A model generated the notes under the pieces. The model was not told where the DNA came from. It did no database searches and was given only the letters and a program-made list of their open reading frames with translations. Position numbers and translations under genes: made by a program. Below, piece by piece: positions 1 to 8,051 of a DNA stretch of 64,000 nt; the first letter of the stretch is position 1; every line of letters begins with the position of its first letter. The DNA comes from a virus: IMG/VR virus record IMGVR_UViG_3300037583_000003, positions 1-64,000 of that record. One strand, 5' to 3'.

Positions 1-1307
1 CCCTGATTAAACTTAGGTTGAACTCCAGTAACAAATCTAGTTACCTTATCCCTAGCTGGTCTGATACCTTTATCCTTACTTCCAGGTTTCCTACCAAAAC
101 TAAACCAAGTACCCCTAGTTAGCATCATTTCCTCAAGTACTGGTATGAACCCTCCTTGTTGACCTGATGTCTCTATACCTACAGCTATGGGATTCCACTC
201 TTTAACATAGTCAAACAAGTCCTCTAGATTTCTCTGCATGTCTTGTCTCTTACACTGACCATCTGTGAGTAACCAATCACCATTATTGGATACAGCAAAT
301 ACCCCTATAGTAGAGAAGTCAGCACTCTTTTTAGTACTGTTTGCAAAGTCAGTTACTATATATATGTTGTATAGATGTCTGTTCTTCTTAAGTGCAGTTG
401 GATCAAACCAGTTAATCTCTTCCTTACTAACTAATAGCGTGGTTAGATCTGTTACATTCAGCATGAACTCAGTATAGAAGCTTTGAGTCTTACCAGCTGA
501 CTTGTACTGTCTGAATAGCTTAGACGCATACTTGTAGTCAAACCTATCTGGCCATACACTGTCAAAATCTTCCTCACTACAAGGGAAGTTACTACATAGA
601 GGTATTCTAACTAGGAAGTACTCACCACTGTTCTTTAGCTTATGAAGCAAGTCATCCTCACATAGTGGAGTACCTACATAGATTACTTTATGTCTAGGTA
701 CTAGTGCAGGTAGTGCTGAGTTGAACCAGTTAGTGTCTACTGTGTTTCGTACTGTAGCTGAAGTCATTACCTCGTTACTTAGTACGTCATCTGCCAGTAT
801 TGCAGAAGGCCTATGTCCACTTTTACTCCTTATCCCCCTCCAGTTAACGTTCATACCCCTACCAGCTACTATCATCTCAACACCGTCTGCATTTACAAAC
901 TCTATCTCGTTATCTATCTGCTTAGGTATAGTAATTAACTTACTAAGGAATACACTATTTTTAACCTTAGAGTCCAAGTTCTTGAAGAACGCTTTTACGT
1001 TACCATCTTGGTTAGCTCCTAGGAATACCATAAACGGCACTTTACCGAATCCTGGCCAGTACCCGAGAGCAGCTATGTAGATAACAGCGTACTCTAGTAC
1101 GGTAGACTTACCCATACCCCTTAGACACTCTATTAGCACATACTGGTCTTCTTCCCTACCTGAGAACAGAGCATCGGCTATCCTGTAATGTGCTTCTGGT
1201 GAGGTGTTCTCTTCATTACCTGTAGCCCTTATAAAGGCAATAAACTTTATAGCCTCTTTAGTAGGTATGTACCGTTTAGCTATATCTAGTTCACCTCTTG
1301 TAGTCAT
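1..1307 (-). CDS. terL: Terminase large subunit (C-terminus cut by window edge)
   Basis: Packaging motor ATPase and nuclease that translocates DNA into the prohead. Reading the complement from the ATG at 1307, the protein begins MTTRGELDIAKRY and has a Walker-A-like RGMGKST near residue 60, then ILADD as a Walker B candidate, and later IYIVTDFANS and GIETSG, which fit the RNase-H-like nuclease domain of T7/N4-type terminases. About 435 codons are present and the reading frame is open to the window edge, so the C-terminus is missing. Its ATG overlaps the stop of the upstream gene (ATGA), implying translational coupling with the putative small subunit. The fold is clear from the motifs; the exact subfamily is inferred. 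Confidence 0.88.
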   Translation of the reverse strand, partial: MTTRGELDIAKRYIPTKEAIKFIAFIRATGNEENTSPEAHYRIADALFSGREEDQYVLIECLRGMGKSTVLEYAVIYIAALGYWPGFGKVPFMVFLGANQDGNVKAFFKNLDSKVKNSVFLSKLITIPKQIDNEIEFVNADGVEMIVAGRGMNVNWRGIRSKSGHRPSAILADDVLSNEVMTSATVRNTVDTNWFNSALPALVPRHKVIYVGTPLCEDDLLHKLKNSGEYFLVRIPLCSNFPCSEEDFDSVWPDRFDYKYASKLFRQYKSAGKTQSFYTEFMLNVTDLTTLLVSKEEINWFDPTALKKNRHLYNIYIVTDFANSTKKSADFSTIGVFAVSNNGDWLLTDGQCKRQDMQRNLEDLFDYVKEWNPIAVGIETSGQQGGFIPVLEEMMLTRGTWFSFGRKPGSKDKGIRPARDKVTRFVTGVQPKFNQ

Positions 1308-2041
1308 CCTATAACCTCACCTTCTATAGCGTCTTCAACAACTTTCATAGCACCTAACTCCTTAAGTCCAGTTGAGCCTCTTTCTAACTCTTTCACGGAG
1401 AGGGCAGCAAACTTAGCTAACTGCTCCTGCATCTGATTGACTGCGCTACTTTCAACCACACCTACCTCTAGCTCTATCTTCTGTACCTCAACACCTTTAG
1501 TAGCTATTAACAACTCCTTAGCAGCGTTTATCTTATCCCGATCTAGTTTAGCAGACATTGTTAAGTCTGATAGTACACCTATAGCTTTATACCTAGCACC
1601 GAGGTACATAATATCTATTGGTGCTCTTGCCATAATCAGTATATCTGTTACTAATGGGGATGCTCTATACACTGTAGCTGCACTGGCTAATGTACGGTAA
1701 CCAGCCTCAGTAGACTTAGCATCCCTATGAGCAATTACAGAGTCCCTATACCTGAATACCCTTTTATACGCCTCTATAGCTATATCACCGTTAGTAGACA
1801 GATACGCACAGAACTTTAACGCGTTGAGGTACTTCTCAACACTACAACCACCTCTCTGTTTACGCATAACAGACTCAAGTGAGACTGCACTGGACAATAG
1901 ACTGACACCTTGGAATTCTGGATCTTCCAGAGAATCATTTAGTGCCATAACAGCTCCAGGCGTAACTACTACATCCTTAGATGCAAATGCTTCCTTTATA
2001 GCATCCTGTGTTACAAAACTGGTATCTGCTGGTTTACGCAT
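1304..2041 (-). CDS. Putative terminase small subunit
   Basis: Alpha-helix-rich protein of about 245 residues directly upstream of and coupled to the large terminase (ATGA overlap), the usual place of the DNA-recognition subunit. No catalytic motif is visible. The C-terminal half (AKELLIATKGVEVQKIELEVG, then a glutamine-rich helix) resembles the oligomerising part of small terminases, but the assignment rests mainly on position. I chose the ATG at 2041; an in-frame GTG at 2053 would add four residues, and neither has a convincing Shine-Dalgarno sequence. It overlaps the end of the upstream 51-residue gene by a few bases. Confidence 0.55.
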   Translation of the reverse strand: MRKPADTSFVTQDAIKEAFASKDVVVTPGAVMALNDSLEDPEFQGVSLLSSAVSLESVMRKQRGGCSVEKYLNALKFCAYLSTNGDIAIEAYKRVFRYRDSVIAHRDAKSTEAGYRTLASAATVYRASPLVTDILIMARAPIDIMYLGARYKAIGVLSDLTMSAKLDRDKINAAKELLIATKGVEVQKIELEVGVVESSAVNQMQEQLAKFAALSVKELERGSTGLKELGAMKVVEDAIEGEVIG

Positions 2042-2189
2042 GTCTATTCCCACAACGATTTTTAAGTAGCACTAGGTACTTATCGTAGTTAATCGCTTCC
2101 TTTGCTGTATGTAACTTAGTACCAACAGTACTTGATTTCTGCTTACGCTTATCAATACCACTTACGTAACTACCCACTCTTACTTCCAT
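2034..2189 (-). CDS. Hypothetical small basic protein (51 aa)
   Basis: An ATG at 2189 opens a 51-codon frame (MEVRVGSYVSGIDKRKQKS...) filling the space between two neighbouring minus-strand genes and overlapping both by a few bases, as is typical of translationally coupled phage genes. The protein is lysine- and arginine-rich with no motif I recognise. Function unknown; the main support is the tight operon fit. Confidence 0.5.
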   Translation of the reverse strand: MEVRVGSYVSGIDKRKQKSSTVGTKLHTAKEAINYDKYLVLLKNRCGNRHA

Positions 2190-2349
2190 CTGCTAACTCC
2201 TTAATTAATTTACTTCTACGAGTCCTTAACCCTCTAAGGTACTTCATACTACACATCCAGTAAGGTTGATCCATATCTATTTCTATAGCAGCTATTTGCT
2301 CTTCTACGGATAGGTCACTTACATCACTTACCTCTAGTCTTGTCTTCAT
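2170..2349 (-). CDS. Hypothetical protein (59 aa)
   Basis: Small acidic-then-basic protein starting MKTRLEVSDVSDLSVEEQ. I chose the ATG at 2349 because it lies inside the 3' end of the upstream T5orf172-like gene, giving a short coupling overlap; an upstream ATG at 2364 is also possible. The C-terminus (KYLRGLRTRRSKLIKEL) is a basic helix that could bind nucleic acid. No family recognised. Confidence 0.5.
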   Translation of the reverse strand: MKTRLEVSDVSDLSVEEQIAAIEIDMDQPYWMCSMKYLRGLRTRRSKLIKELADGSKSG

Positions 2350-2644
2350 TAACCAACCTATCATACTTAGTTACTACGTCATCTAGGTCTACATCAAAGA
2401 ACTCAGTAGACCCTCCAAACTTAAACTCAGTCTTGTAACTAAACCCTTTAAGCTCCTTGTGCAATGTAGCTTCTAATCTGTATACGTTATCTACTTTCCT
2501 ATACCGCTTGACATAACATTGAGGGAATATTCTATACTTCTTCCATATACCCACTAGTATCTCAGTAACCCTGTCCTCTACTTTAGATCTACAGGTCACA
2601 CCAACCTTGACAAGGGACTTACCTTCTAGGTTTACTTCCAACAC
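2324..2644 (-). CDS. T5orf172/MUG113-like GIY-YIG superfamily protein
   Basis: Has the pattern of the T5orf172 (MUG113) branch of GIY-YIG nucleases: LVKVGVT near the N-terminus, a central YRLEATLHKEL (glutamate plus histidine of the VExxLH motif) and a late G-TEFF-DV motif. These proteins are phage nucleases or DNA-binding factors of poorly known role. The first start codon in this frame is a GTG at 2644, but the same open frame upstream encodes GILYVL, which would be the expected first strand (the GIY part) of the domain, with no normal start codon before it. Either an unusual start codon, a frameshift from the upstream gene, or a trimmed domain is involved. Confidence 0.6.
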   Translation of the reverse strand: MLEVNLEGKSLVKVGVTCRSKVEDRVTEILVGIWKKYRIFPQCYVKRYRKVDNVYRLEATLHKELKGFSYKTEFKFGGSTEFFDVDLDDVVTKYDRLVNEDKTRGK

Positions 2645-2684
2645 ATAAAGTATCCCGCTTTTAACGAGACCTATTGTAGCTATT

Positions 2685-3116
2685 TTAGACTGGATTAGTT
2701 AACTCCTTAATCCTAGCGTTAAGTACCTTATAGTAACCAACCATGTGTGTGTACTGCCAATTAAGCAACTCCCAAGATCGGTTACTTAAGTGCACTGGCT
2801 TACCATTAGTTAGGTAATTTTTTAGTTCGAGTTCTAAAACCCCTAGGTCGCTAAGTTCTGCATTTAATTTTTGTACAACAAGGTCAACTGTACTGGTAAC
2901 TTCAGAGTAACCATTGTCAAACTGCTCCTTTGGTGACCATGAAATGTAACCTTCATGCCTTGAGTCGTTAGGCTTACCGCCATCTACGTACTCTACTAGG
3001 TAACCTTCATCATCACCATTTTCATCCTCTGGCAACTCCCATCCCCTGTACTCATTGTAGTCAAGCCTATTCATAGGGTTTGCTTTTACTTCTTTGTGAC
3101 ATTTGAATATCTTCAT
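2685..3116 (-). CDS. Hypothetical protein (143 aa)
   Basis: Soluble acidic protein (MKIFKCHKEVKAN...), with an N-terminal half rich in aspartate, glutamate and tyrosine (ENGDDEGYLVEYVDGG) and a helical C-terminal half (VDLVVQKLNAELSDLGVLELEL) that could form a short coiled coil. The ATG at 3116 follows GGAAGTAACAGTAT on the complement, a plausible ribosome binding site. It lies in a run of minus-strand genes between the T5orf172-like gene and a 38-residue acidic protein. No family recognised. Confidence 0.65.
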   Translation of the reverse strand: MKIFKCHKEVKANPMNRLDYNEYRGWELPEDENGDDEGYLVEYVDGGKPNDSRHEGYISWSPKEQFDNGYSEVTSTVDLVVQKLNAELSDLGVLELELKNYLTNGKPVHLSNRSWELLNWQYTHMVGYYKVLNARIKELTNPV

Positions 3117-3137
3117 ATACTGTTACTTCCTCATTAT

Positions 3138-3254
3138 TTAATCTTCAATACCGTCATCTAGTAGTTCAGCTACTTCTGCTATATCGTCTGTACCATACAG
3201 CTCTTCAAGCTCTTCTACTGTCCGACCACCATCATTTTTGTTTATTACTTTCAT
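3138..3254 (-). CDS. Hypothetical very small acidic protein (38 aa)
   Basis: A 38-codon frame with ATG at 3254 (MKVINKNDGGRTVEELEELYG...) that is strongly acidic in its second half. The complement of the 5' side has GGTGG a few bases before the ATG. It is separated by about 20 bases from the next gene in the same direction. Highly acidic tiny phage proteins are often host-inhibitor or DNA-mimic candidates, but nothing here proves that. Confidence 0.4.
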   Translation of the reverse strand: MKVINKNDGGRTVEELEELYGTDDIAEVAELLDDGIED

Positions 3255-3306
3255 GTATACCACCAGCTTATTGAGTCTAGTATATTACATGACCTTACCA
3301 ACCAAT

Positions 3307-3564
3307 TCAACCTGACCCTAGTAGTTTAGCTACACTTGACACCCTGTTACTAGATACTCCGTCTACTGTGACCTTACATCCTTCAGCTAACTGCTCTACC
3401 ATTAGCGGTTGCCTAATAGCTATGTAAACGCAGTAACCCACTAGCCTCGGACTGCATCCCCATGAGTCAGCTGCTGATTGCTTACTAACTCCCAGCTTAC
3501 ACATATCACCATAAGCATTTACAGCTCTCTGTGAGGTAGTTAGTCCGTCTCTACTGGTTTGCAT
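3307..3564 (-). CDS. HTH-only member of the phage ParB-like family (85 aa)
   Basis: Matches the C-terminal helix-turn-helix half of the ParB-like proteins at 5783-6496 and 9064-9828: LTTSQRAVNAYGDM, GVSKQSAADSWGCSPRLVG, then a hydrophobic stretch and CKVTVDG. The ParB N-terminal nuclease-like domain is absent. The start overlaps the end of the companion gene at 3551-3886 by 14 bases, so the two are probably co-translated. Likely a DNA-binding protein; target and role unknown. Homology to the larger proteins is read by eye from the shared motif order. Confidence 0.6.
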   Translation of the reverse strand: MQTSRDGLTTSQRAVNAYGDMCKLGVSKQSAADSWGCSPRLVGYCVYIAIRQPLMVEQLAEGCKVTVDGVSSNRVSSVAKLLGSG

Positions 3565-3886
3565 TCTTTACAGCCCTAACTACAACTCGTACATCATCCA
3601 TTTCAATAACCTTACTATTAGGATTCATAGCCATTGTAGTTGAACCATTAGCTTGTAACTCTTTAGCAACCACTGGGCTATGCTTCCATAAGTACCTAGC
3701 ATTCCTTAGTAGGTTATAACCTAAGCTAGACACCTCTAACGTCTCCTTATTAGTGAGACCAGCTTCTTTCTGGTACATTATCGCATCTAATGCCATCTGT
3801 GATTCGGTTCTCGGTTGGGAACAGCTACCGTATAAGTTTACGAAGAACTCAACAACTACTTTAAATAATATTTTAAGTTTCAACAT
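3551..3886 (-). CDS. HTH-only member of the phage ParB-like family (111 aa)
   Basis: After a hydrophobic N-terminus (MLKLKILFKVVVEFFVNLYG) the sequence ESQMALDAIMYQKEAGLTNKE...LGYNLLRNARYLWKHSP follows the same helix order as the HTH part of the ParB-like family, but more diverged. The hydrophobic leader could be a membrane or partner-binding helix. A good ribosome binding site (AGGAGATTTAG on the complement) precedes the ATG at 3886. It is divergent from the RusA gene at 3963, with only about 75 bases between them for both promoters. Confidence 0.55.
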   Translation of the reverse strand: MLKLKILFKVVVEFFVNLYGSCSQPRTESQMALDAIMYQKEAGLTNKETLEVSSLGYNLLRNARYLWKHSPVVAKELQANGSTTMAMNPNSKVIEMDDVRVVVRAVKNANQ

Positions 3887-3962
3887 CTAAATCTCCTATT
3901 GTTAATTAGTGGGCATTATTGCATAATACTGACACCTAATCAACTACCAAGGAAACCTTTTT

Positions 3963-4535
3963 ATGGGTTACATAACAGAACACAAACGTTTAGCTAAACC
4001 GAAGAACGCTAACACCTTCTATAGGAAGTTTATATCAGAGGACATACTAGATCTACTAGAGAAGTCCTCATCAGTAGAAGCTGACGATGGGTCATTTACC
4101 TTTAACCTACCTCTTGATATAGTACCAGCTAGCCGTCCAAGACTAGGTAGAGGGATTGCCTATACAGCTGAACCTTACAACAGTTTTAAGAAAGTACTAT
4201 CAGAGTTCTTTGCTTCAACACTAGGTGATTACCTATTAACCTCATTCCATGACGTACCACTTAGGCTGGAGCTAGTAGTTGGATACAAGATACCCAAGTC
4301 CTATAGCAAGAAGAAGAGAGCTGACCTACTAGGACAATACAAGATAACTACACCAGATTGCGATAACGTAGTTAAGTGTGTAGAAGATGCACTAGAGCAA
4401 TCGGGTATAATAGGTAATGACTCAACTATAGCTATAGTCACAGTAACTAAGCTATGGGCTGAGGATTACTCATCTACTATTAAAGTAAACAAACTACAAC
4501 GCTTACCTACCACTGGAGACACTTATGACCATTAA
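3963..4535 (+). CDS. rusA: RusA-like Holliday junction resolvase
   Basis: Structure-specific endonuclease of the RusA family that would cut four-way junctions and branched replication intermediates before packaging. The family pattern is visible: an N-terminal strand (FNLPLDIVPASRPRLGRG), a central lysine-rich region (YKIPKSYSKKKRADLLG), then TPDCDNVVKCVEDAL followed by IIGNDSTIAIV, matching the catalytic D-N-K-D...D arrangement. At 190 residues it is longer than E. coli RusA (about 120) because of an N-terminal extension. It is on the plus strand inside an otherwise minus-strand block and overlaps the next gene by 11 bases. Confidence 0.85.
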   Translation: MGYITEHKRLAKPKNANTFYRKFISEDILDLLEKSSSVEADDGSFTFNLPLDIVPASRPRLGRGIAYTAEPYNSFKKVLSEFFASTLGDYLLTSFHDVPLRLELVVGYKIPKSYSKKKRADLLGQYKITTPDCDNVVKCVEDALEQSGIIGNDSTIAIVTVTKLWAEDYSSTIKVNKLQRLPTTGDTYDH

Positions 4536-5127
4536 CAGGATCAACTACAGGACAGTCACTAAAAAAGATCTACCTTTCAGTTCTATACTCAAGTTTATAA
4601 ACGATAACTATGTGGTAGCTAGATCTGAGTGGCATAGTACCTGTATGCAACTACGTCTAGGCTCTAACGGTGGATTAGAACTCCTATCCGCTTCTGGTCA
4701 CTACTTGAAGAACTACGCCATACCAAGTGCTGATTGTTTAGCTACTGACTGGTTAGTACTATCAGGTGGTCCAAAAAACCCTCCTAGGGTTAGTATAGCA
4801 GTTAGGTCAAACGAATACCTACCACCTAACAAGTATGGAGGTCATCAAGATCAGATGGCTCAGTACCTAGCTATTATCACTAAAGCTAAGTCTAAAGGTA
4901 TAGAACCTCACATACTTGCAAAGAGAGCCGGTCTTAATGTACCTCTTATGAAGAGACTAGTAAAACTAATCGCACAGTGCCCTGAGATCGTTATGTTCCT
5001 TGAACTAGGTCTTAGTGTAACTATAGAGAGAGCATCAGACCTGGTTAGAACTACTACCAGATCTATCCCTCAACTATGTGCTGTAAACGCTAATAACAAC
5101 GCTTACTACAAGGCTGGTAAGGGTTAG
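4525..5127 (+). CDS. Protein with ParB-family-like C-terminal HTH region
   Basis: 200 residues. The N-terminal half (residues 1-105) matches nothing I recognise. The C-terminal half (QDQMAQYLAIITKAKSKGIEPHILAKRAGLNVPLMKRLVKLIAQCPEI) has the same helix spacing as the HTH region of the ParB-like paralogues on the other strand. It overlaps rusA by 11 bases and ends tail-to-tail with the minus-strand ParB-like gene at 5124, overlapping it by 4 bases. Probably DNA-binding; role unknown. Confidence 0.6.
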   Translation: MTINRINYRTVTKKDLPFSSILKFINDNYVVARSEWHSTCMQLRLGSNGGLELLSASGHYLKNYAIPSADCLATDWLVLSGGPKNPPRVSIAVRSNEYLPPNKYGGHQDQMAQYLAIITKAKSKGIEPHILAKRAGLNVPLMKRLVKLIAQCPEIVMFLELGLSVTIERASDLVRTTTRSIPQLCAVNANNNAYYKAGKG

Positions 5128-5690
5128 CTACTCTTCCTATCGCGAGCAGTTACTGAGTTCACGTTGAGTTCATTGTTACTCTTAGCTATACGAAGTAACG
5201 TACCTATCCTATGAGTAGTAACTGTAATACCCTTAGTTACATCTTGGATAGTTACTTCCTTGCCATTGAACAGCATGTCCTCTACCTCTGGTACTATAGC
5301 TAACAACTCCTCTAGTGCTCTTAGGGAGTTTAGCTTAACACCAAACTCTTTACACACGGCTGGTCTGGATAACCTTGAGTTGTTATGCTTAATATACGCC
5401 ATAACTAGTTGTTGCTCTGGTAACACATCCCTTCTTACATTAAGTGCCTCTACAACCATAGCTACATCTTCTAGTGGTGTACTGCTTGGTTGTACCTCTA
5501 TTTTTAACTCTAGACCTAGCTCTATGCAAGCTCTTTGCCTAGCTCGACCATCTACTATCTCACCTCTCCATACCCTAACTGGTAGTTGCTGACCTACTGC
5601 GTCTATACTCCTTACAAGAGCTTCGTATTCTGACGTTGTTAGTTTAGGTTGGTTATTAGCTAACTGGTGTACTTTGTATGTTACTGTCAT
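5124..5690 (-). CDS. ParB-like domain protein, paralogue 1
   Basis: The N-terminal ParB/Srx-like region shows YEALVRSIDAVGQQLPVRVW, GEIVDGRARQRACIELG and ALNVRRDVLPEQQLVMA; the G-x-I-V-D-G-x-x-R motif is the nucleotide-binding core of ParB family N-domains. The C-terminal half is an HTH (SRPAVCKEFGVKLNSLRALEELL). At 188 residues it lacks the dimerisation domain of chromosomal ParB. No ParA ATPase is present in the window, so ordinary plasmid partition is unlikely. One of three full-length paralogues; regulation of transcription or genome-end binding are both possible. Confidence 0.75.
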   Translation of the reverse strand: MTVTYKVHQLANNQPKLTTSEYEALVRSIDAVGQQLPVRVWRGEIVDGRARQRACIELGLELKIEVQPSSTPLEDVAMVVEALNVRRDVLPEQQLVMAYIKHNNSRLSRPAVCKEFGVKLNSLRALEELLAIVPEVEDMLFNGKEVTIQDVTKGITVTTHRIGTLLRIAKSNNELNVNSVTARDRKSS

Positions 5691-5782
5691 TTTGTTGTTC
5701 CTATCTATTGCTGGTTACTGTGGTGTTAGTTTGTAAACAAGCTATGTCATACGTCTACTTGTTTACGATTGGTTGTCATTTA

Positions 5783-6496
5783 CTAGGAGAATATACCTTC
5801 TAGCTCTATACTAGTCCTATAGTTGTACAGTTCTACTAGTTTCACGTACAACTCTGGACTTCCTGTAGAGCCAGCTATGAGCTTAATGAACTCAGCCCTT
5901 AGCGTCACATCATCTATACACTTACTGTAGTCTATCGTGCTTGTGTCCTTCTTTAGCTTCCTGTTACTTACAGCTATCTTCAACAACTTATTTACCATAC
6001 TAGTAGCTACAACAACTCCAGTACGGTAGTCCATTATAGTAGCGTTCTTACCTGCATGAAGTGCTTCAAACATACCAGGCTCTAGTTTCATTAGTGCTTT
6101 GAAGCTAGTTAGTAGTCTAGGAGTACATCCCCAGTCCTTAGCTACAACTGCATTACTATAACCGTGACCTAAACCATGCTTATACGCCACAGCAACCACC
6201 TGAGTAGTCTTAAGGTTACGTCTAGTGTTGTAACTCTTAACTTCAGCTTTAGCCTGTTCTAACGAAAGCTCACTACCATCTGGATTCTTTAGGTTAGTTA
6301 CCTTAAGTTCTCTACCTAGTTCAATACATGACTTCTGTCTACACCTGCCATCTATAATCTCACCTTTCCACAGTAGAGCTGATTGCTTCTGTCCATTCTT
6401 CTCTATGTCCCTAGTCAAGGCTTCTTGCTCTGCTGGTCCAGCTAGAGGTACTAGGTTAGCTAGGTCGTTTATTGCGTATATCTTAGTTTTACTCAT
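5783..6496 (-). CDS. ParB-like domain protein, paralogue 2
   Basis: 237 residues with the ParB motif GEIIDGRCRQKSCIELGREL (about residues 45-65), the NTRRNLKTTQ motif, and an HTH (SNAVVAKDWGCTPRLLTSFKALMKLEP). The C-terminal 60 residues are an extra helical segment not found in paralogue 1. It is the first gene of the minus-strand block reading away from the long non-coding region at 6497-8051, so its promoter and possible autoregulatory site should lie there. The family assignment is firm; the function is not. Confidence 0.78.
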   Translation of the reverse strand: MSKTKIYAINDLANLVPLAGPAEQEALTRDIEKNGQKQSALLWKGEIIDGRCRQKSCIELGRELKVTNLKNPDGSELSLEQAKAEVKSYNTRRNLKTTQVVAVAYKHGLGHGYSNAVVAKDWGCTPRLLTSFKALMKLEPGMFEALHAGKNATIMDYRTGVVVATSMVNKLLKIAVSNRKLKKDTSTIDYSKCIDDVTLRAEFIKLIAGSTGSPELYVKLVELYNYRTSIELEGIFS

Positions 6497-7390
6497 TGTT
6501 CTTCTTCTTGTTGGTTAACTGTTTCGCTTTATTGCTAAACTTGTGACTATCTTACACTAGATTACACTAGAATCAACTACTAATTTCACTTTTATTTGTT
6601 ACATTTTTACCTATACCCTAGCTACTGCCTAGTTTACTAGCATTAAGGTTTTTCACATTACATCGGTGTAAACACTATTCGAGCTAGTCGACTTCCAGTT
6701 CAAATAACCTAAAATCTAGAGTTCAAGAATCAGATTCTACGACTTTACTCTGACATAAACCAAAGCCAAATCTCTATCCAGACCTACAACAAAACCAACC
6801 CCTTCTTTTATCCATATATATACAATGTAAACCACACAATTTACAAGGTTATTATTTTAGCTGCTAGACCTACACCTATAGCTAGTTTGTGTGATCTATT
6901 AAAACCAATATGGGAGACCTCTTCTTTTTTAAAATTCTAGTTTTTTTCCATCGCTTCCACTGGCATCCTGTGGTGTGATGGAGGTTACTTCTTCGTCAGT
7001 CGATGATTGTGTCAGCGAGATTCATTCCGTTCCGCTACGCTACACTCCAATCTCTTACGTGCCAGCAATCTTCTTCCTCCTAGAACCACCTCCAACAAAC
7101 CACAGTCAACCAGCTCGCTAAGTAAAGGGTAGTTGGGGTGATAACTCCACTGCGTTCCGTTATCAATAACCATCCAGCCTTACTAGTCCAACCGTATCAA
7201 CCTGACCAAAGGAAAGTAGATCCTATATCAACAAACGCAAGCAAGGTAACAGAACTTAAGGGTTAGAATTTATTCTACGGATGGGTGGTTGAACAAGGGA
7301 GGTACAAGCGGAGGGGTCTTCCCCGTAGCTTTAACGAACCGCAGTAGACCAGCTAGACGTGTAATAAATTATATAACCGTAGGTCTGTCT

Positions 7391-7415
7391 ATAACTAGAT
7401 TTAAAACCTAGTTAT
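7391..7415. repeat. Inverted repeat ataactag / ctagttat
   Basis: Perfect 8-bp arms separated by a 9-base loop. The right arm runs into tatatatgcgg, and the combination ctagttatatatgcgg recurs with one extra T at 7621-7637. Possibly a regulatory or promoter element of the early region. Confidence 0.45.
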
Positions 7416-7637
7416 ATATGCGGAGTAACTTTAGTTTGTAACTTAGCTATACAACAACTACCCTCTCACTAGCACACCACTAGCCAGTCTAATAACTACT
7501 TAGTCCCTAGTAGTAGACTTAAAGGAGTTAACCCCGTGGTGAGGTTTACAGGAGCTATCGGTCACTACTACTTATGTATATATGTATGACTCTAGTTTGC
7601 AATCTAGCTAGGTTTCGAGTCTAGTTTATATATGCGG
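7408..7637. repeat. Direct repeat pair ctagtt(t)atatatgcgg
   Basis: Copy one is at 7408-7423 and copy two at 7621-7637, about 213 bases apart; they differ by one inserted T. They lie in the gene-free region before the early genes. A shared promoter element is the simplest reading, but no start site can be proven. Confidence 0.45.
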
Positions 7638-8004
7638 TATACAGTGGTACATGAGGTTATACGAGGTTATACGAGATCTAGTGTACATTGTATAGATGAT
7701 TCTACTATAGTGGTCTGTATGGGGGTGTATGGAGTTATTAGGGATATTAGAGTTATTAGTGTTATTGGGGTATAGGGATATAGGGATATAGTGGTAAAAT
7801 TCATGTAGGGAAATTATATAAATTTGTAGCGATGCAATACTACCTTCTGGGACTTACAACCTACAACACACCCCCCCTATCCACTTTATCTAGTCAAGTT
7901 TATCCAGCTACAAAAACCTACCTCGCTAGTTGTATCTCCTACATCCCATCTCTTACTACTGGATCACTTATTGTCCAAACGGTAGGATCAATTAAGATCC
8001 CTAT

Positions 8005-8020
8005 GAACCAACTTTGGTTC
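8005..8020 (+). promoter_or_regulatory. Candidate early hairpin (possible virion RNAP promoter)
   Basis: gaacca-actt-tggttc forms a 6-bp stem with a tight loop about 30 bases before the first early gene. N4 virion RNA polymerase recognises small promoter hairpins of 5-7 bp with 3-base loops upstream of early genes. Stem size and location fit, but the loop is 4 bases and no second copy was found, so this is only a candidate. Confidence 0.3.
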
Positions 8021-8051
8021 GACAACAGTGCATTGCACAAAGGGACATATC

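Larger units (their letters stand above)
6497..8051. other. Long gene-free region, probable junction of genome ends and early promoter region
   Basis: About 1.5 kb without a convincing gene, between divergent gene blocks. In N4 the linear genome ends lie between the terminase side and the early genes, which is exactly this position, so terminal repeats and early promoters are expected here (inference). Visible content: an 8-bp hairpin at 7391-7415, a near-identical direct repeat ctagtt(t)atatatgcgg at 7408-7423 and 7621-7637, a G-rich iterated stretch at about 7650-7795, and a 6-bp hairpin gaacca-actt-tggttc at 8005-8020 just before the first early gene. A 75-codon frame at 7832-8059 has no coding character. 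Confidence 0.6.

Noticed and set aside
1437-2069. Open frames on the plus strand opposite the putative small terminase
   Set aside because: They are antisense to a well-placed gene and have no ribosome binding sites or protein-like composition.
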